A stretch of 64,000 bases of DNA from Devosia submarina (GCF_003056345.1 NZ_PYWB01000007.1:62001-126000); one strand, 5' to 3'; numbered from the stretch's first letter, positions 32,768 through 43,035 are shown. Made by a program: numbers and translations. Notes: generated from the letters alone by a model not told the origin.

Positions 32768-34003
32768 TTATTCGGGTCGGCGATATTGATAAATACCGAC
32801 ATCGATGCAGCCTTCGGCAAAGCCGGCTTCGCAGTAGCTGAGATAGTAGACCCATTTACGCCTGAAGTTTTCATCGTATCCAAGCGGAGCGATCACGGGC
32901 CAGCGCTCCAGGAAGCGTTCGCGCCACAGGCGGAGCGTTTTGGCATAGGATAGGCCGAAGTTTTCGACGTTCTCGAGTACGAGGCCGTACTTTTCGCCAA
33001 ACTCGCGCATCACGGTTTTGGTCAGGAGCATTCCGCCGGGGAAGATATAGCGCTGGATGAAATCCGGTCCGCTCCTATAACCATCAAAATCGCGTTCAGC
33101 GATAGTAATAGCCTGGATGGCAGCGGTACCGCCGGGCTTGAGCCGATCATGAATGGTCTGGAAATAGCTCGGCCAGTTCTCTTCACCCACTGCCTCGATC
33201 ATCTCGATGGATGCGATGTGGTCAAACTGCCCCTCGGTGTGACGGTAGTCCTCGAACACCAGCTTGGCGAAATTGTCTAGTCCTTGGCGGGACATGCGTT
33301 CTCGGGCAAAGCGGAGTTGCTCGGCCGAAAGAGTTATGCCGCGCAGATTGGCCTTGTACTCGCGAGCCACTGTCTCGGCGAAGCCGCCCCAGCCGCAGCC
33401 GATTTCAAGAACGGTTGAACCTTCGGTGATTCCGGCCATGTCGGCGACACGACGGTACTTGGTGCGTTGTGCATCTTCTAGGCTCTGGTCGCCAGACTGG
33501 AACAGGGCCGAGGAATAGGTCATGGAAGGGTCGAGCCACTGACCATAGAAGTCATTGCCGAGGTCATAATGCTCGGCGATGTTCTTTCTGGAGCCTTCCA
33601 GCGTGTTGCGGCGGGACAAATGATACTGCAGATCGGCAGCTGCCTTGCGGAAGAACCCGGGATTGGCCTTGTCGAGTGTGTCGCGGTTCTGCAGGAAGAA
33701 GCGGATCAGCCCCGTAAGGTCGTCGACCTCGATGTCGCCGTTCATATAAGCCGCGGCAAATCCGACAGTGCCCCGCTGCATGGCTTCGCTCAGGACGCGG
33801 AAATTCTTGAGACGCAGAGTTGCGTGTTGGCCAGTGGACGGGTTGCCGATCGTGCGCGTGCGGCCATTAGGCAGGATCACCGTAACGCTGCCGTGCTGGG
33901 GCTGGCCCAGCAATTTCATCCCGGCAAATTCGAGGGTCCAGGAGGCAAAACGAGTCCATAGCGTAACGCCGGTAATGGTCTCTTCTACTACGGTTTTATT
34001 CAT
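32768..34003 (-). CDS. cfa: Cyclopropane-fatty-acyl-phospholipid synthase family methyltransferase
   Basis: This 411-residue SAM-dependent enzyme of the CFA synthase family modifies unsaturated acyl chains in membrane phospholipids. The SAM-binding motif is VLEIGCGWGGFAETVA, preceded by EHYDLGNDFYGQWLD and followed by the family block SIEMIEAVGEENWP. The ATG at 34003 gives the usual N-terminus; the frame is open 39 codons further upstream, but that part looks non-coding. It is convergent with the SDR gene, 3 bases apart. In other alphaproteobacteria CFA-like enzymes are induced by singlet oxygen via RpoE. Confidence 0.87.
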   Translation of the reverse strand: MNKTVVEETITGVTLWTRFASWTLEFAGMKLLGQPQHGSVTVILPNGRTRTIGNPSTGQHATLRLKNFRVLSEAMQRGTVGFAAAYMNGDIEVDDLTGLIRFFLQNRDTLDKANPGFFRKAAADLQYHLSRRNTLEGSRKNIAEHYDLGNDFYGQWLDPSMTYSSALFQSGDQSLEDAQRTKYRRVADMAGITEGSTVLEIGCGWGGFAETVAREYKANLRGITLSAEQLRFARERMSRQGLDNFAKLVFEDYRHTEGQFDHIASIEMIEAVGEENWPSYFQTIHDRLKPGGTAAIQAITIAERDFDGYRSGPDFIQRYIFPGGMLLTKTVMREFGEKYGLVLENVENFGLSYAKTLRLWRERFLERWPVIAPLGYDENFRRKWVYYLSYCEAGFAEGCIDVGIYQYRRPE

Positions 34004-34192
34004 GGGGCTGCAGAGTCCAGCTATTCGCCTGAAGCGTCGTGGGCACACCCTTGAGCCACAAAAACAGCGCTTTCCAATGTATGCCCAGCGCCACTTTAAC
34101 TGCCATAAAGCGAGATGCAAGCTGCACTTTTGGCCGTTTTGAGTCGATCGGGCGCGCAGAAATAGCGTCCACCTGTCAAAAATTCGGTTCCC

Positions 34193-35983
34193 TCAAGTGC
34201 TTGGTTTAGCCAAGTCGGTCAGGCGAAATTGCACCTGTTCCCGTCCTTGATAGTGGTCGATGGAAAGTGAGCCAGCGAAGTGGAAGGCGCTATCGGGGTT
34301 CCGGAGCAAGGCTTGGCCAATGGGAGTATTGGCAGCGCGGAAAGCGATGGCTTTCAGACGCGCGCCATCTTCCGAGGTAAGCGTGAAGCTCACGTGCCCG
34401 CCTTTTCCAACGATTTGGACGAACTTCGCGCGGTGTGCCGGAAAGGCAAAGATTGGAAGCGGATTCCCTGAGCCATAGGGTCCTGCCCGCTCAAGATCAT
34501 GTACAAGATCAAGGGTTGCTCCACGTGCGGTTAACGCCGCATCGATCGGCAGGGCTGTTTTGGCTCGAGCCGAGCTGACCTGATTCAGCAAAGCATCTCC
34601 TAGAAAGGTTCTGAATGGCCCCAATTGCCCAGGCTTGATGGTGACGCCAGCAGCCATGGCATGGCCGCCGCCCTTGGCAATCAGCCCCCGTTCTACGGCC
34701 TCGATGACGGCACGACCGAGGTCTACGCCGGGCATGGACCGGCCTGAGCCGGTGCCGGTGCCATCGGGATGCAACGCAATGGCGAAGACCGGCCGTTCGA
34801 AGCGCTCGCGCAGCCTTGCGGCGATCAGACCGGCAACGCCGGGGTGCCAATTCGCCGAGGCAAGGACCAGAACGGGCGGCCCCTCCCCCGATCCGATTTC
34901 GAGCTCCGCAACCGCGGCGGCTTCCTCCACCGCCTCCACCTCAATGCGCTGCCGCTCGGCATTGAGCTCGTCCAGACGCGCGGCTATGGCAAGCGCATGG
35001 TGCTCGTTGTCGACCGTCAGGAGCTCGGTTCCCAGTGCGGCATTGCCGATACGTCCGCCAGCGTTGATGCGAGGCCCAATCAGGAAGCCAAGGTGGTACG
35101 GGTTGATCGGCCCTGACAGGCGCGCTGCCAGCGCCAACGCCTGTATGCCGTGATTGTCGCCGCGGCGGGCAATCTCAAGGCCGCGCACCACGAAGGCACG
35201 ATTCAGGCCGACCAGGGGAACCACGTCACAGATGGTGGCGAGCGCAACCAGATCGAGCAGCTTGAGCAGATCTGGCAGGCCCGGAACATTCTGCTGCCGG
35301 AGTGCGCGGTTCACGGCCACCATGACCATGAAGGTCACCCCTGCAGCGCATAGATAGCCAAGGCCTGATATGTCATCCGCACGGTTGGGATTCACCAAGG
35401 CATTGGCCTTGGGTAGTTCATGGTCAGACAGGTGATGGTCGATCACCAGGACCTCGGCGCCCCTGCCCCGCGCATAGGCAATGGGATCATCGCTGGTGGT
35501 GCCGCAGTCAAGCGTGATGATCAGGCTGGCGCCGCTGTCGATCAGCTTGTCGATGGCCGCATTGTTGGGCCCATAGCCTTCAAAGATGCGATCGGGGATG
35601 TGAACCTGCGGTTCGATGCCAAAATGGCGGAGATAGCGCACCATGAGCGCGCAGGAGCAGGCGCCATCAACATCGTAGTCGCCGAAAAGGGCAATTGCCT
35701 CATTGTCGACAATGGCGCGGGCAAGGCGGTCGGCCAGTCCATCCATCGCAGTCATGGTGGATGGGTCGGGCATCAGCCCACGTATGGTGGGCTCAAGATA
35801 TTTTTCGGCGTCGTCCAGGGTCACGCCGCGCGCCGCAATTACGCGGGCCAAAATCTCGGAGATATTGCTGCGCTGGGCGATGGCAGCAGCGGTGCGCCCG
35901 GTGGCAATATCGAGTCGATTGGTCCAGGTTCTGCCTGTAAGCGAATGATGGACATCAAGAAAAGGTCTGACGGCGTCCGGCAT
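34193..35983 (-). CDS. recJ: Single-stranded-DNA-specific exonuclease RecJ
   Basis: This 596-residue 5'-3' exonuclease acts in recombination and mismatch repair. DHH motifs are clear: GDYDVDGACS at 101-110, LDCGTTS and VIDHHLSDH. The DHHA1 part has GGGHAMAAGVTI, and the C-terminal OB-like part ends in KPST. Length is typical of RecJ. It follows glpX by 44 bases and is the last gene of a hom-glpX-recJ run. Confidence 0.92.
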   Translation of the reverse strand: MPDAVRPFLDVHHSLTGRTWTNRLDIATGRTAAAIAQRSNISEILARVIAARGVTLDDAEKYLEPTIRGLMPDPSTMTAMDGLADRLARAIVDNEAIALFGDYDVDGACSCALMVRYLRHFGIEPQVHIPDRIFEGYGPNNAAIDKLIDSGASLIITLDCGTTSDDPIAYARGRGAEVLVIDHHLSDHELPKANALVNPNRADDISGLGYLCAAGVTFMVMVAVNRALRQQNVPGLPDLLKLLDLVALATICDVVPLVGLNRAFVVRGLEIARRGDNHGIQALALAARLSGPINPYHLGFLIGPRINAGGRIGNAALGTELLTVDNEHHALAIAARLDELNAERQRIEVEAVEEAAAVAELEIGSGEGPPVLVLASANWHPGVAGLIAARLRERFERPVFAIALHPDGTGTGSGRSMPGVDLGRAVIEAVERGLIAKGGGHAMAAGVTIKPGQLGPFRTFLGDALLNQVSSARAKTALPIDAALTARGATLDLVHDLERAGPYGSGNPLPIFAFPAHRAKFVQIVGKGGHVSFTLTSEDGARLKAIAFRAANTPIGQALLRNPDSAFHFAGSLSIDHYQGREQVQFRLTDLAKPST

Positions 35984-36027
35984 GCCACAGACCTAGGTGA
36001 TTTGAATGGAATGGTCGAGAGCGATCA

Positions 36028-37014
36028 TCAACGCGCGTGTTGCGCCTTGATCCAGCGGATAGTCTGGCTCCAGGAGCGCATAACGATCGTGCTGGTCTCG
36101 ACCGAATTGCGGCGCAGCTTGATGCCGTCCAGCAGCGTGCCGTCGGTTATGCCGGTGGCGGCCACCAGAACGTCGCCCGAGGCGAGTTGGGATACGTCAT
36201 AAACGCGGTTTGGATCCTTGATACCCATTGAGTACGCCCGTTCGCGCTTCGCCTGAGTATCGAGAATGAGCTTGCCCTGCATCTGCCCGCCTATGCAACG
36301 CAGTGCCGCTGCCGCAAGAACGCCCTCCGGGGCGCCACCGGAGCCGAGATAGATATCGATGCCGGTGTCTTCCGTGTTGACCGCGTGAATGACGCCAGCA
36401 ATGTCTCCGTCGCTGATCAGTTTAACGGCCACACCTGTTGTTCTTAGCTCCTCAATCAAGGCTGCATGACGCGGCCGGTCGAGCACTATGGCGGCAATTT
36501 CCGAGAGGGGGACATTTTTGGCCTTGGCGAGTGCCCGGACGTTCTCGCTTGCAGTCCAGTCGATATGCACAGTGCCTGGTGGGTAATCGGCACCGATGGC
36601 GATCTTGTGCATGTAGACGTTGCGAGCAACGTTCAGCAGCCCGCCGCGCTCCGCCATGGCGAGGACCACAATGGAATCAGGCTGGTTCTTGGCGCAAAGG
36701 GTAACGCCTTCGAGTGGATCAACGGCAATATCGACTTCGGGTCCTGCGCCGGAGCCCACCGCTTCCCCGATAAAGAGGTGTTCGCATTCGTTGGGTTCGC
36801 CCTCGCCAATAACGATGCGGCCCGAGATGGCGACGCGAGCAAGCTCGCTTTTCATTGCCATAACGGCCGCCTCGTCGGCAGCCTGCTCGTTCCCCTTGCC
36901 GCGCCATTCGGCTGCCGCGATGGCGGCCCGCTCTGTGACGCGGACCAGTTCGAGGGTGAGGGTGCGATGAAGATTGGCAGGGCCTTTTGCGTCTTCGACC
37001 TTGCTCAGCTTCAT
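36028..37014 (-). CDS. glpX: Class II fructose-1,6-bisphosphatase
   Basis: This 328-residue GlpX-type phosphatase converts fructose-1,6-bisphosphate to fructose-6-phosphate in gluconeogenesis. The metal-binding blocks are GEGEPNE at about 70-76 and DIAVDPLEG at 95-103. A strong GAGGAGG sits 5 bases before the ATG. The position between hom and recJ is a recurrent arrangement in Hyphomicrobiales. A dual role on sedoheptulose-bisphosphate is possible, as in photosynthetic relatives, but is not shown by the sequence. Confidence 0.9.
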   Translation of the reverse strand: MKLSKVEDAKGPANLHRTLTLELVRVTERAAIAAAEWRGKGNEQAADEAAVMAMKSELARVAISGRIVIGEGEPNECEHLFIGEAVGSGAGPEVDIAVDPLEGVTLCAKNQPDSIVVLAMAERGGLLNVARNVYMHKIAIGADYPPGTVHIDWTASENVRALAKAKNVPLSEIAAIVLDRPRHAALIEELRTTGVAVKLISDGDIAGVIHAVNTEDTGIDIYLGSGGAPEGVLAAAALRCIGGQMQGKLILDTQAKRERAYSMGIKDPNRVYDVSQLASGDVLVAATGITDGTLLDGIKLRRNSVETSTIVMRSWSQTIRWIKAQHAR

Positions 37015-37048
37015 AATACCTCCTCAACTGATCGGCCGGAGGCGGCCG

Positions 37049-38557
37049 TCAGAGCGTTTCGATCCGGATCAATTGCGGCTCACCAACGATAAACCCATCG
37101 GCAGCGATCTGCGCAAGCGATTCACGCACGGACGCTTCCAGAGTCTGCTGGGTAATCATCACCACCGTCCGGGTCGGTGATCCATCAGGCGCAACAGCTT
37201 TAGCGCTCAAATCAGACCGCTGAATGACAGAGTCTATCGAAATACCGCGCTCACCCATGCGGGTGGCGATGGCGGCAAGAGCGCCGGGCACGTCCTTGGC
37301 GCTGAGGCGGATGTAGTAGCCGCCATCATGGGCGCGCAATGGCGCTTGCCGGTAGGGCAGCAGTTCGTCGCTTGGAACGCCCAAGGGCGGAACACGCGTG
37401 CCACGGGCTATATCGAGAATGTCGGAGAGCACCGAGGAAGCGGTGGGCGGGCCGCCGGCGCCTGGACCGGCCAGGAGCAGTTCATGCACGTGGTCGGTTT
37501 CGAGCGCCACAGCGTTCATGACGCCGTCCACGCCGGCAATTGCCGAACCCTTCGGAACGAAAGTGGGGTGCACGCGCTGCTCGATTCCGTCTTCGGTGCG
37601 CTGGGCAATGCCCAGGAGCTTGATCTTGTAACCCAGTTCCGCTGCGACCTTGATGTCGTGCTGGCTGATGCTGGAAATGCCTTCGACCCGGATCTTGTCG
37701 GGCGCGATCTCGTAGCCGAAGCAGAGCGTGGAGAGAATCGAGAGCTTGTGGGCGGTATCGAAACCTTCGACGTCGAAGGTCGGGTCGGCTTCCGCGTATC
37801 CGAGCGCCTGCGCATCCTTGAGGCAATCGGCAAAGCTGATGTCCTCATTGCCCATGCGGGTAAGGATGTAATTGCAGGTGCCATTCATGATCCCGAATAC
37901 CTTGGCGATGCTGGCAGAGCCGAGGCCCTCGCGCAGGGTCTTGATAACGGGGATACCGCCGGCGACGGCGGCTTCGAAACCAAGTTGAGCGCCTGATTCC
38001 TCGGCCATCTTTGCGAGGGCCACGCCATGCTTGGCCAGCAAGGCCTTGTTGGCAGTGACTACTGGGCGACCCATCTCAAGAGCTGCCTTGACGGCTGCAA
38101 ATGCAGGGCCGTCCTCGCCACCGATTAGTTCAACGAAGAGGTCAATGCCTTCGGACTTGGCGAGGGCCACCGGATCATCGAACCAATCCAGGCCTGAGAT
38201 ATCGATGCCGCGGTCGCGGGAGCGGGATCGGGCGGCAACGGCGGTGACGACAAGCTGGCGGCCAAGCTTCTTGGTGAGTTCGGGCCCATCTTTTTGCAGG
38301 ATGCGCACAAGGGTTGCCCCGACATTGCCCAGGCCTGCCACGCCAACGCGCAAGGGGGCATGGGTTTCGCCATCGTCGAAATCCTGCATGGCCCGAAGGA
38401 TGCGCGTGCGGGTATCGGAGCGGGGCTCGCGCCCTTCGCGCAGGTCAAAGACGAACAGCGGATCGCCCGCAACAGTGCGGCCGAACCGGGTGGGCGTCCA
38501 GCCGCGCGCGGAGATAAAAGATTCAACGGCCTGGCGGAAAGATTGTATGTCACTCAT
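37049..38557 (-). CDS. hom: Homoserine dehydrogenase with N-terminal HTH-like extension
   Basis: Residues 69-502 form a complete homoserine dehydrogenase. The NAD-binding block VGVAGLGNVGATL follows the extension, then the catalytic region with VEGFDTAHKLSIL and a C-terminal ACT domain near 420-500 (GGYYIRLSAKDVPGAL). It converts aspartate semialdehyde to homoserine for Met, Thr and Ile synthesis. Residues 1-60 are extra and contain GWTPTRFGRTVAGDPLFVF and LREGREPRSDTRTRIL. This pattern also occurs in small alphaproteobacterial proteins that look like XRE-type DNA-binding domains. The frame is continuous. An internal ATG at 38389 would give a normal-length enzyme, but no ribosome site precedes it. 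Confidence 0.9.
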   Translation of the reverse strand: MSDIQSFRQAVESFISARGWTPTRFGRTVAGDPLFVFDLREGREPRSDTRTRILRAMQDFDDGETHAPLRVGVAGLGNVGATLVRILQKDGPELTKKLGRQLVVTAVAARSRSRDRGIDISGLDWFDDPVALAKSEGIDLFVELIGGEDGPAFAAVKAALEMGRPVVTANKALLAKHGVALAKMAEESGAQLGFEAAVAGGIPVIKTLREGLGSASIAKVFGIMNGTCNYILTRMGNEDISFADCLKDAQALGYAEADPTFDVEGFDTAHKLSILSTLCFGYEIAPDKIRVEGISSISQHDIKVAAELGYKIKLLGIAQRTEDGIEQRVHPTFVPKGSAIAGVDGVMNAVALETDHVHELLLAGPGAGGPPTASSVLSDILDIARGTRVPPLGVPSDELLPYRQAPLRAHDGGYYIRLSAKDVPGALAAIATRMGERGISIDSVIQRSDLSAKAVAPDGSPTRTVVMITQQTLEASVRESLAQIAADGFIVGEPQLIRIETL

Positions 38558-38697
38558 GGTGGCGCCATGTGCATAGGATTTCGCCTAGTCGTCAATAGGA
38601 GTTGCGGTTCCTCCGCATCTAAAAGCTTAGGATGGATGGGGAGAAATTGCATTGGCCGGGTCTTGCACCGAGCGCAAAGGATGACAATCTGTTTCGT

Positions 38698-39216
38698 ATG
38701 AACCAGACCCAACTCGACCGCCCTCGCCTGCCTGATCCGGAAAGCTCGCCCGAGTTGTTCGATAGCCTGCTGACGCGGCGGTCAATCGCTTTTGTGATTG
38801 ACCTGGTCGTTATCGGCGCCTTGATCCTAGGCTTTAGCATTCTTGGCGCTATTGCGGGCTTTTTCACCTTGGGCCTTGCATGGCTCGGTCTGTTTATTGT
38901 GGTTCCGGCCAGTGTTGTCTTTTACTATTGCGTTACCCTGGGGTCTGCTGCGCGCGCGACCTTGGGCATGCGCATGATGGATATTGTTTTGACACCCGCA
39001 CGCGGACAGCCGCTTGATGGCTGGATGGCGCTGATCCATGCGGGGCTGTTCTGGGTCACGGCATGGATCTCGCTGCCATTGTCGCTCCTGTTCGTGCTGT
39101 TCACGCCGCGGCGGCAGATGCTGCATGATCTTGTAACGGGTACGCTGATGGTGCGGCGCTCGCCCATGGTGCGGCACTGGCGGGCGCAGAACCTGCGGAC
39201 CCGTGGCGCTTTTTGA
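38698..39216 (+). CDS. RDD family membrane protein
   Basis: This protein of about 172 residues starts with a polar segment containing LPDPESSPELFDSLLTRR and is followed by RDD-domain helices. The family arginine and aspartates are visible in LLTRRSIAFVIDLVVIG. Three predicted membrane helices cover about 30-150, and the end is basic. RDD proteins are linked to transport or envelope roles but mostly uncharacterised. An upstream ATG at 38632 is also in frame; the shorter form was chosen by family length. It lies 59 bases ahead of bpt, a common pair. Confidence 0.82.
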   Translation: MNQTQLDRPRLPDPESSPELFDSLLTRRSIAFVIDLVVIGALILGFSILGAIAGFFTLGLAWLGLFIVVPASVVFYYCVTLGSAARATLGMRMMDIVLTPARGQPLDGWMALIHAGLFWVTAWISLPLSLLFVLFTPRRQMLHDLVTGTLMVRRSPMVRHWRAQNLRTRGAF

Positions 39217-39275
39217 CCAATTGCCGCCCGTGTCCCTTGGGGGTACATTGGGTTAATTGTAGCTAAGGGTTGGGG

Positions 39276-40004
39276 ATGACCGACCAGACGCCTGAAACAA
39301 CGCAGCTGTTTTTGACCGCAGCCATGCCGTGCCCCTATTTGCCGGGCAAGCAGGAGCGAAAGCTGTTTACGCACCTTACCGGTCGGCGTGCCGCGAACCT
39401 GCATCATCTGCTGAGCGAGAATGGTTTCAGGCGCAGCCAGAACCTGATTTATCGCCCGGCTTGCGAAGGCTGCAATGCCTGCCAGTCCGTGCGGATCGTG
39501 GCGGGGGAATTTGCGCCCTCGGGCCGCTTCCAGCGCGTTGCCAGGAAAAATGAAGACCTGCTGGTTGAAGTGCGCCCGACCGTGGCGACGGGCGAGCAAT
39601 ATGATCTGTTCAAGCGCTATCTGGAGTTTCGCCATGCCGGCGGCGGCATGAACCAGATGAGCTTCGTGGATTATGAATACATGGTCGAGGATACGCCGGT
39701 ACAGTCCGTGCTGGTGGAATATCGACTGCGCGATGACGCCAACCACAGGCTTGTGGCCGTGGCGCTTACCGACGTCATGCCGGACGGGCTGTCCATGGTG
39801 TATTCCTTTTACGATCCAGACCTTGCGCACCGCAGCCTTGGGACTTTCCTTATTCTTGACCACATCGAACAGGTTCGTTCAGCGGCCCTAGAATATGTCT
39901 ATCTCGGCTACTGGGTAAAAGATTCGCCCAAGATGGCGTACAAAGCTCAGTTCCGGCCGCTGGAAGTGCAAAGAGGTACGCTCGGCTGGTGTCCGCTCGA
40001 CTAG
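39276..40004 (+). CDS. bpt: Leucyl/arginyl-tRNA--protein transferase family (Bpt)
   Basis: This 242-residue aminoacyl-tRNA-protein transferase of the ATE/Bpt family adds an amino acid to the N-terminus of proteins to mark them for ClpAP/ClpS degradation. Family blocks are PCPYLPGKQERKLFTHL, YRPACEGCNACQSVRI with its conserved cysteines, and SFYDPDLAHRSLGTF near the C-terminus. Bacterial Bpt usually transfers leucine to Asp or Glu N-termini. A TTG two codons earlier is possible; the ATG at 39276 was chosen. Confidence 0.88.
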   Translation: MTDQTPETTQLFLTAAMPCPYLPGKQERKLFTHLTGRRAANLHHLLSENGFRRSQNLIYRPACEGCNACQSVRIVAGEFAPSGRFQRVARKNEDLLVEVRPTVATGEQYDLFKRYLEFRHAGGGMNQMSFVDYEYMVEDTPVQSVLVEYRLRDDANHRLVAVALTDVMPDGLSMVYSFYDPDLAHRSLGTFLILDHIEQVRSAALEYVYLGYWVKDSPKMAYKAQFRPLEVQRGTLGWCPLD

Positions 40005-40013
40005 CGGCGCAGC

Positions 40014-40322
40014 TCAGATCTTCATGTCAAAGACGATGATGCCTTCGCGGCCGCCTTCGAGGGCTGCGAACAGCTGGCCGCCCGCTTCCTTGTGCCGGGG
40101 ATCATCGAGGTAGCGATCGCGGGCGGCTTCGTCCGCCAGGTCCATGGTGAACCCGTCATTGAAGCCGTGCGACAGCCCTTCAGGCGAAACATTGGGGCCG
40201 AAGTTCGCGGACAAGAGGCCGTCGATCTGACCCACTAATGCGCTGAGGCCAGCATAAATCTCGGCGCGCTCCTCGGCACTGATTTCTGAGCGGAACTTCA
40301 CAAAGACGCAGTGGCGGATCAT
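40014..40322 (-). CDS. Dabb (stress-responsive alpha/beta barrel) protein
   Basis: This 102-residue protein has the dimeric alpha/beta-barrel signature: [10 protein letters not shown] at the start and [19 protein letters not shown] in the middle, as in HS1-type proteins. It is cytoplasmic with no signal peptide. Its start overlaps the parC stop by 4 bases, suggesting coupled expression. The family includes uncharacterised stress proteins and some enzymes; I cannot assign a reaction. Confidence 0.82.
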   Translation of the reverse strand: MIRHCVFVKFRSEISAEERAEIYAGLSALVGQIDGLLSANFGPNVSPEGLSHGFNDGFTMDLADEAARDRYLDDPRHKEAGGQLFAALEGGREGIIVFDMKI

Positions 40323-42589
40323 CCGATGAACCTGTTGTTGCGGGGGAAACCATTGGGCGGTTGACGGCCGGCCGTGGCCCGGTCGCCGACCCAGTCGGTC
40401 AGTTCTTCCATGGGCTTGGTGAAGGTGCGACCCGATGAATCGGTCCAGGTGAGGCCATCAGCGGCATAGAAGGTCTTGAGGTCGGAAATCTTGCCGTCCT
40501 TGTAGCGCTGGAGGCGCACGCCCTTGCCGCGGCTCATTTCAGCAAGCTGCGTCAGGGGGAACACGAGGAGCTTGCGATTTTGCCCAATGACGGCTACCCG
40601 ATCGCCGGCCACTGGCACAAGGAGGCGCGCTTCCTCGGTGGCAGGGACGTTGAGAATCTGCTTGCCTTTGCGGGTGTTGGCGATCATCTCGTCCTCGGCG
40701 ACGATGAAGCCGTAGCCGGCCGATGACGCAATGATGCGCTTCTGGCCTGGGCGGTAAATAAAGAGATCGACGATATCCTGGCCTTCTTCGATGTCGACCA
40801 TGATGCGCACCGGCTCGCCCTGCCCGCGGCCGCCAGGCAATTTGTCGCCCGCCAGCGTATAAACCTTGCCGCCCGTGGTCAGCATGAGGAGCTTGTCGGT
40901 CGTCTCGCACTTGATGGACAGCTTGAGCCGATCACCTGCCTTGAAGCCCTTTTCGTCGCTGACATCCACGGCATGGCCGCGTGGCGCACGGATCCAGCCT
41001 TTTTCGGAAAGGATGACCGTGATTGGCTCGCGCTCGATGAACGCTTCGGTGACTTCGGCGAGGTCGACGGTGGAAACTGTGCCCAGAACCGTCCGGCGCG
41101 CGCCAAGGGGGTGTGGCGTGCCATCGGGGTTGGTAAACGGATAAGCCTTCTTGAGCGCCTCGACTTCCTTGCTGATGGAGCGCCATTGCCGCTTGTCGGA
41201 GGCCAGCAGGGTCTGCAACTCGCCCTGCTCCTTAGTCAATTCCGCATGCTCCTTACGCAACTCAATTTCCTCGAGCTTGCGCAGGGACCGCAGGCGCATG
41301 TTGAGGATGGCTTCGGCCTGTACATCGGTGAGTTCAAAGGTCGCCATGAGCGAGGCCTTGGCATCGTCCTCTTCGCGGATGATGCGGATCACCTCATCAA
41401 GATTGAGATAGGCGATAATGTAGCCGGCGAGCACTTCCAGGCGGTGCGCGATTTGGTCGAGCCGGTGCTCGGAGCGGCGCACCAGCACTTCCTTGCGGTG
41501 CTCGAGCCACGCTTTCAGTGCCTGGGGCAGGCTCATCACTTTGGGGACGGCACCCTTGTCAAGCACGTTGAGGTTGAGCGGGAAGCGGGTTTCAAGGTCG
41601 GTAACCTTGAACAACTGTTCCATCAGGATTGCCGCGTCGACGGTGCGAGCCCGCGGCTCGAGGACGAGGCGGATGTCGTCCGAGCTTTCGTCGCGGACAT
41701 CCTTGAGGAGCGGCAGCTTCTTGGCGAGCAGCAGTTCAGCGATCTTTTCGACAAGCCGTGACTTCTGGATGCCATAGGGAATTTCAGTGACGACGATGAG
41801 GTAAACGCCGCGGCCGGTTTCCTCCACCTCCCATTTGGAGCGCAAACGGAAGGAGCCACGGCCAGTCGCATAGGAATGGGCGATGGATTCAGGCGATTCC
41901 ACCATGATGCCGCCTGTGGGGAAGTCAGGACCTTTCACGAACTGAGTCAAATCCTTGGCGGAAGCATCTGGATTTACATTGATAAGGTGCAATGCGGCGT
42001 CGCAAAGCTCAGCCACGTTATGGGGCGGAATGGAGGTCGCCATGCCAACCGCGATGCCGGTGGAACCATTGGCTAGAAGATTTGGAAAGTTGGACGGCAG
42101 AACGACGGGCTCTTCGTCTTCACCGTCATAGGTCGGTTTGAAGTCGATGGCATTCTCGTTCATGCCTTCAAGAAGGCGAACGGCCACATCGGTCATGCGA
42201 GACTCGGTGTAACGCATGGCGGCGGCGCCATCGCCGTCGATGTTGCCGAAGTTCCCCTGCCCATCGACCAAGGGGTAGCGGAGGGCAAAATCCTGTGCGA
42301 GACGCACGAGGGCATCATAGATGGATTGGTCGCCGTGGGGGTGGAACTTACCGATCACGTCGCCGACGATGCGGGCGGACTTCTTGTAGCCCTGGCCAGG
42401 GTCTAGCCGAAGGAGGCGCATGGCGTGGATTATGCGGCGATGGACAGGCTTGAGGCCATCGCGGGCATCGGGCAGAGCGCGCTGGGTGATGGTGGAGAGC
42501 GCATAGCTCAGATACCGCTCCTCAAGCGCCTGCTTGAGGTCGACAACACGCTGGTCATCGGCAGGCGGAAGGGAGTCGATTTCTGACAT
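40319..42589 (-). CDS. parC: DNA topoisomerase IV subunit A
   Basis: This 756-residue subunit of topoisomerase IV cleaves and rejoins DNA to separate daughter chromosomes. The catalytic tyrosine is Tyr127 in [10 protein letters not shown]. The QRDR region reads [19 protein letters not shown] at about 76-94, a wild-type-like sequence (Gly, Ser and Asp at the usual positions). C-terminal blades of the beta-pinwheel follow to the end. Length is typical. It is the first gene of its short operon with the Dabb gene. Confidence 0.93.
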   Translation of the reverse strand: MSEIDSLPPADDQRVVDLKQALEERYLSYALSTITQRALPDARDGLKPVHRRIIHAMRLLRLDPGQGYKKSARIVGDVIGKFHPHGDQSIYDALVRLAQDFALRYPLVDGQGNFGNIDGDGAAAMRYTESRMTDVAVRLLEGMNENAIDFKPTYDGEDEEPVVLPSNFPNLLANGSTGIAVGMATSIPPHNVAELCDAALHLINVNPDASAKDLTQFVKGPDFPTGGIMVESPESIAHSYATGRGSFRLRSKWEVEETGRGVYLIVVTEIPYGIQKSRLVEKIAELLLAKKLPLLKDVRDESSDDIRLVLEPRARTVDAAILMEQLFKVTDLETRFPLNLNVLDKGAVPKVMSLPQALKAWLEHRKEVLVRRSEHRLDQIAHRLEVLAGYIIAYLNLDEVIRIIREEDDAKASLMATFELTDVQAEAILNMRLRSLRKLEEIELRKEHAELTKEQGELQTLLASDKRQWRSISKEVEALKKAYPFTNPDGTPHPLGARRTVLGTVSTVDLAEVTEAFIEREPITVILSEKGWIRAPRGHAVDVSDEKGFKAGDRLKLSIKCETTDKLLMLTTGGKVYTLAGDKLPGGRGQGEPVRIMVDIEEGQDIVDLFIYRPGQKRIIASSAGYGFIVAEDEMIANTRKGKQILNVPATEEARLLVPVAGDRVAVIGQNRKLLVFPLTQLAEMSRGKGVRLQRYKDGKISDLKTFYAADGLTWTDSSGRTFTKPMEELTDWVGDRATAGRQPPNGFPRNNRFIG

Positions 42590-42734
42590 GGGATCAGCAA
42601 CCTCAGGGAGAACGAATCAGGAAACCAATATAGCCATAAGCTTGGTTTGTGCAGGTTAATGCTTGCCAAACACGCGGTTTTGCACGGGTTTAGACGTGCG
42701 GAAGCGCCGCCCCGGGTGCGGTGATCAACAGCGT

Positions 42735-42798
42735 GCGAGTGGCGAGGCCCTGCCTCGGAGTAGTTTAGTGTGTGTGAGACAGAGCCTCGCCACTTGCG
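42735..42798. repeat. Inverted repeat (13 of 14 bases)
   Basis: GCGAGTGGCGAGGC (42735-42748) is matched in reverse by GCCTCGCCACTTGC (42784-42797), with one mismatch. A shorter GAGGC...GCCTC pair lies inside. It could form a hairpin on either strand; function unknown. Confidence 0.55.
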
Positions 42799-43035
42799 AT
42801 GGGATTTTCCGGCGCGCGCGACTCTGGTCCCTGAGCCTCCCAGAGGCATTGGTGACACTTCCGCTTGCCTACGGGGATCACGAACATCCCCGCCCCATCT
42901 GCCCCTTCACAAGCCGGTTCGCGCGACCCGCTGGTTAGTGAAGGCAGTGAGGGGAGATTAGCGCAAGGCGGATGGTGGGGGGAGAACGGGAAGTAACGGG
43001 AGAGATTTGCGTGTGGGGAGAGGACCCCCACCTAG

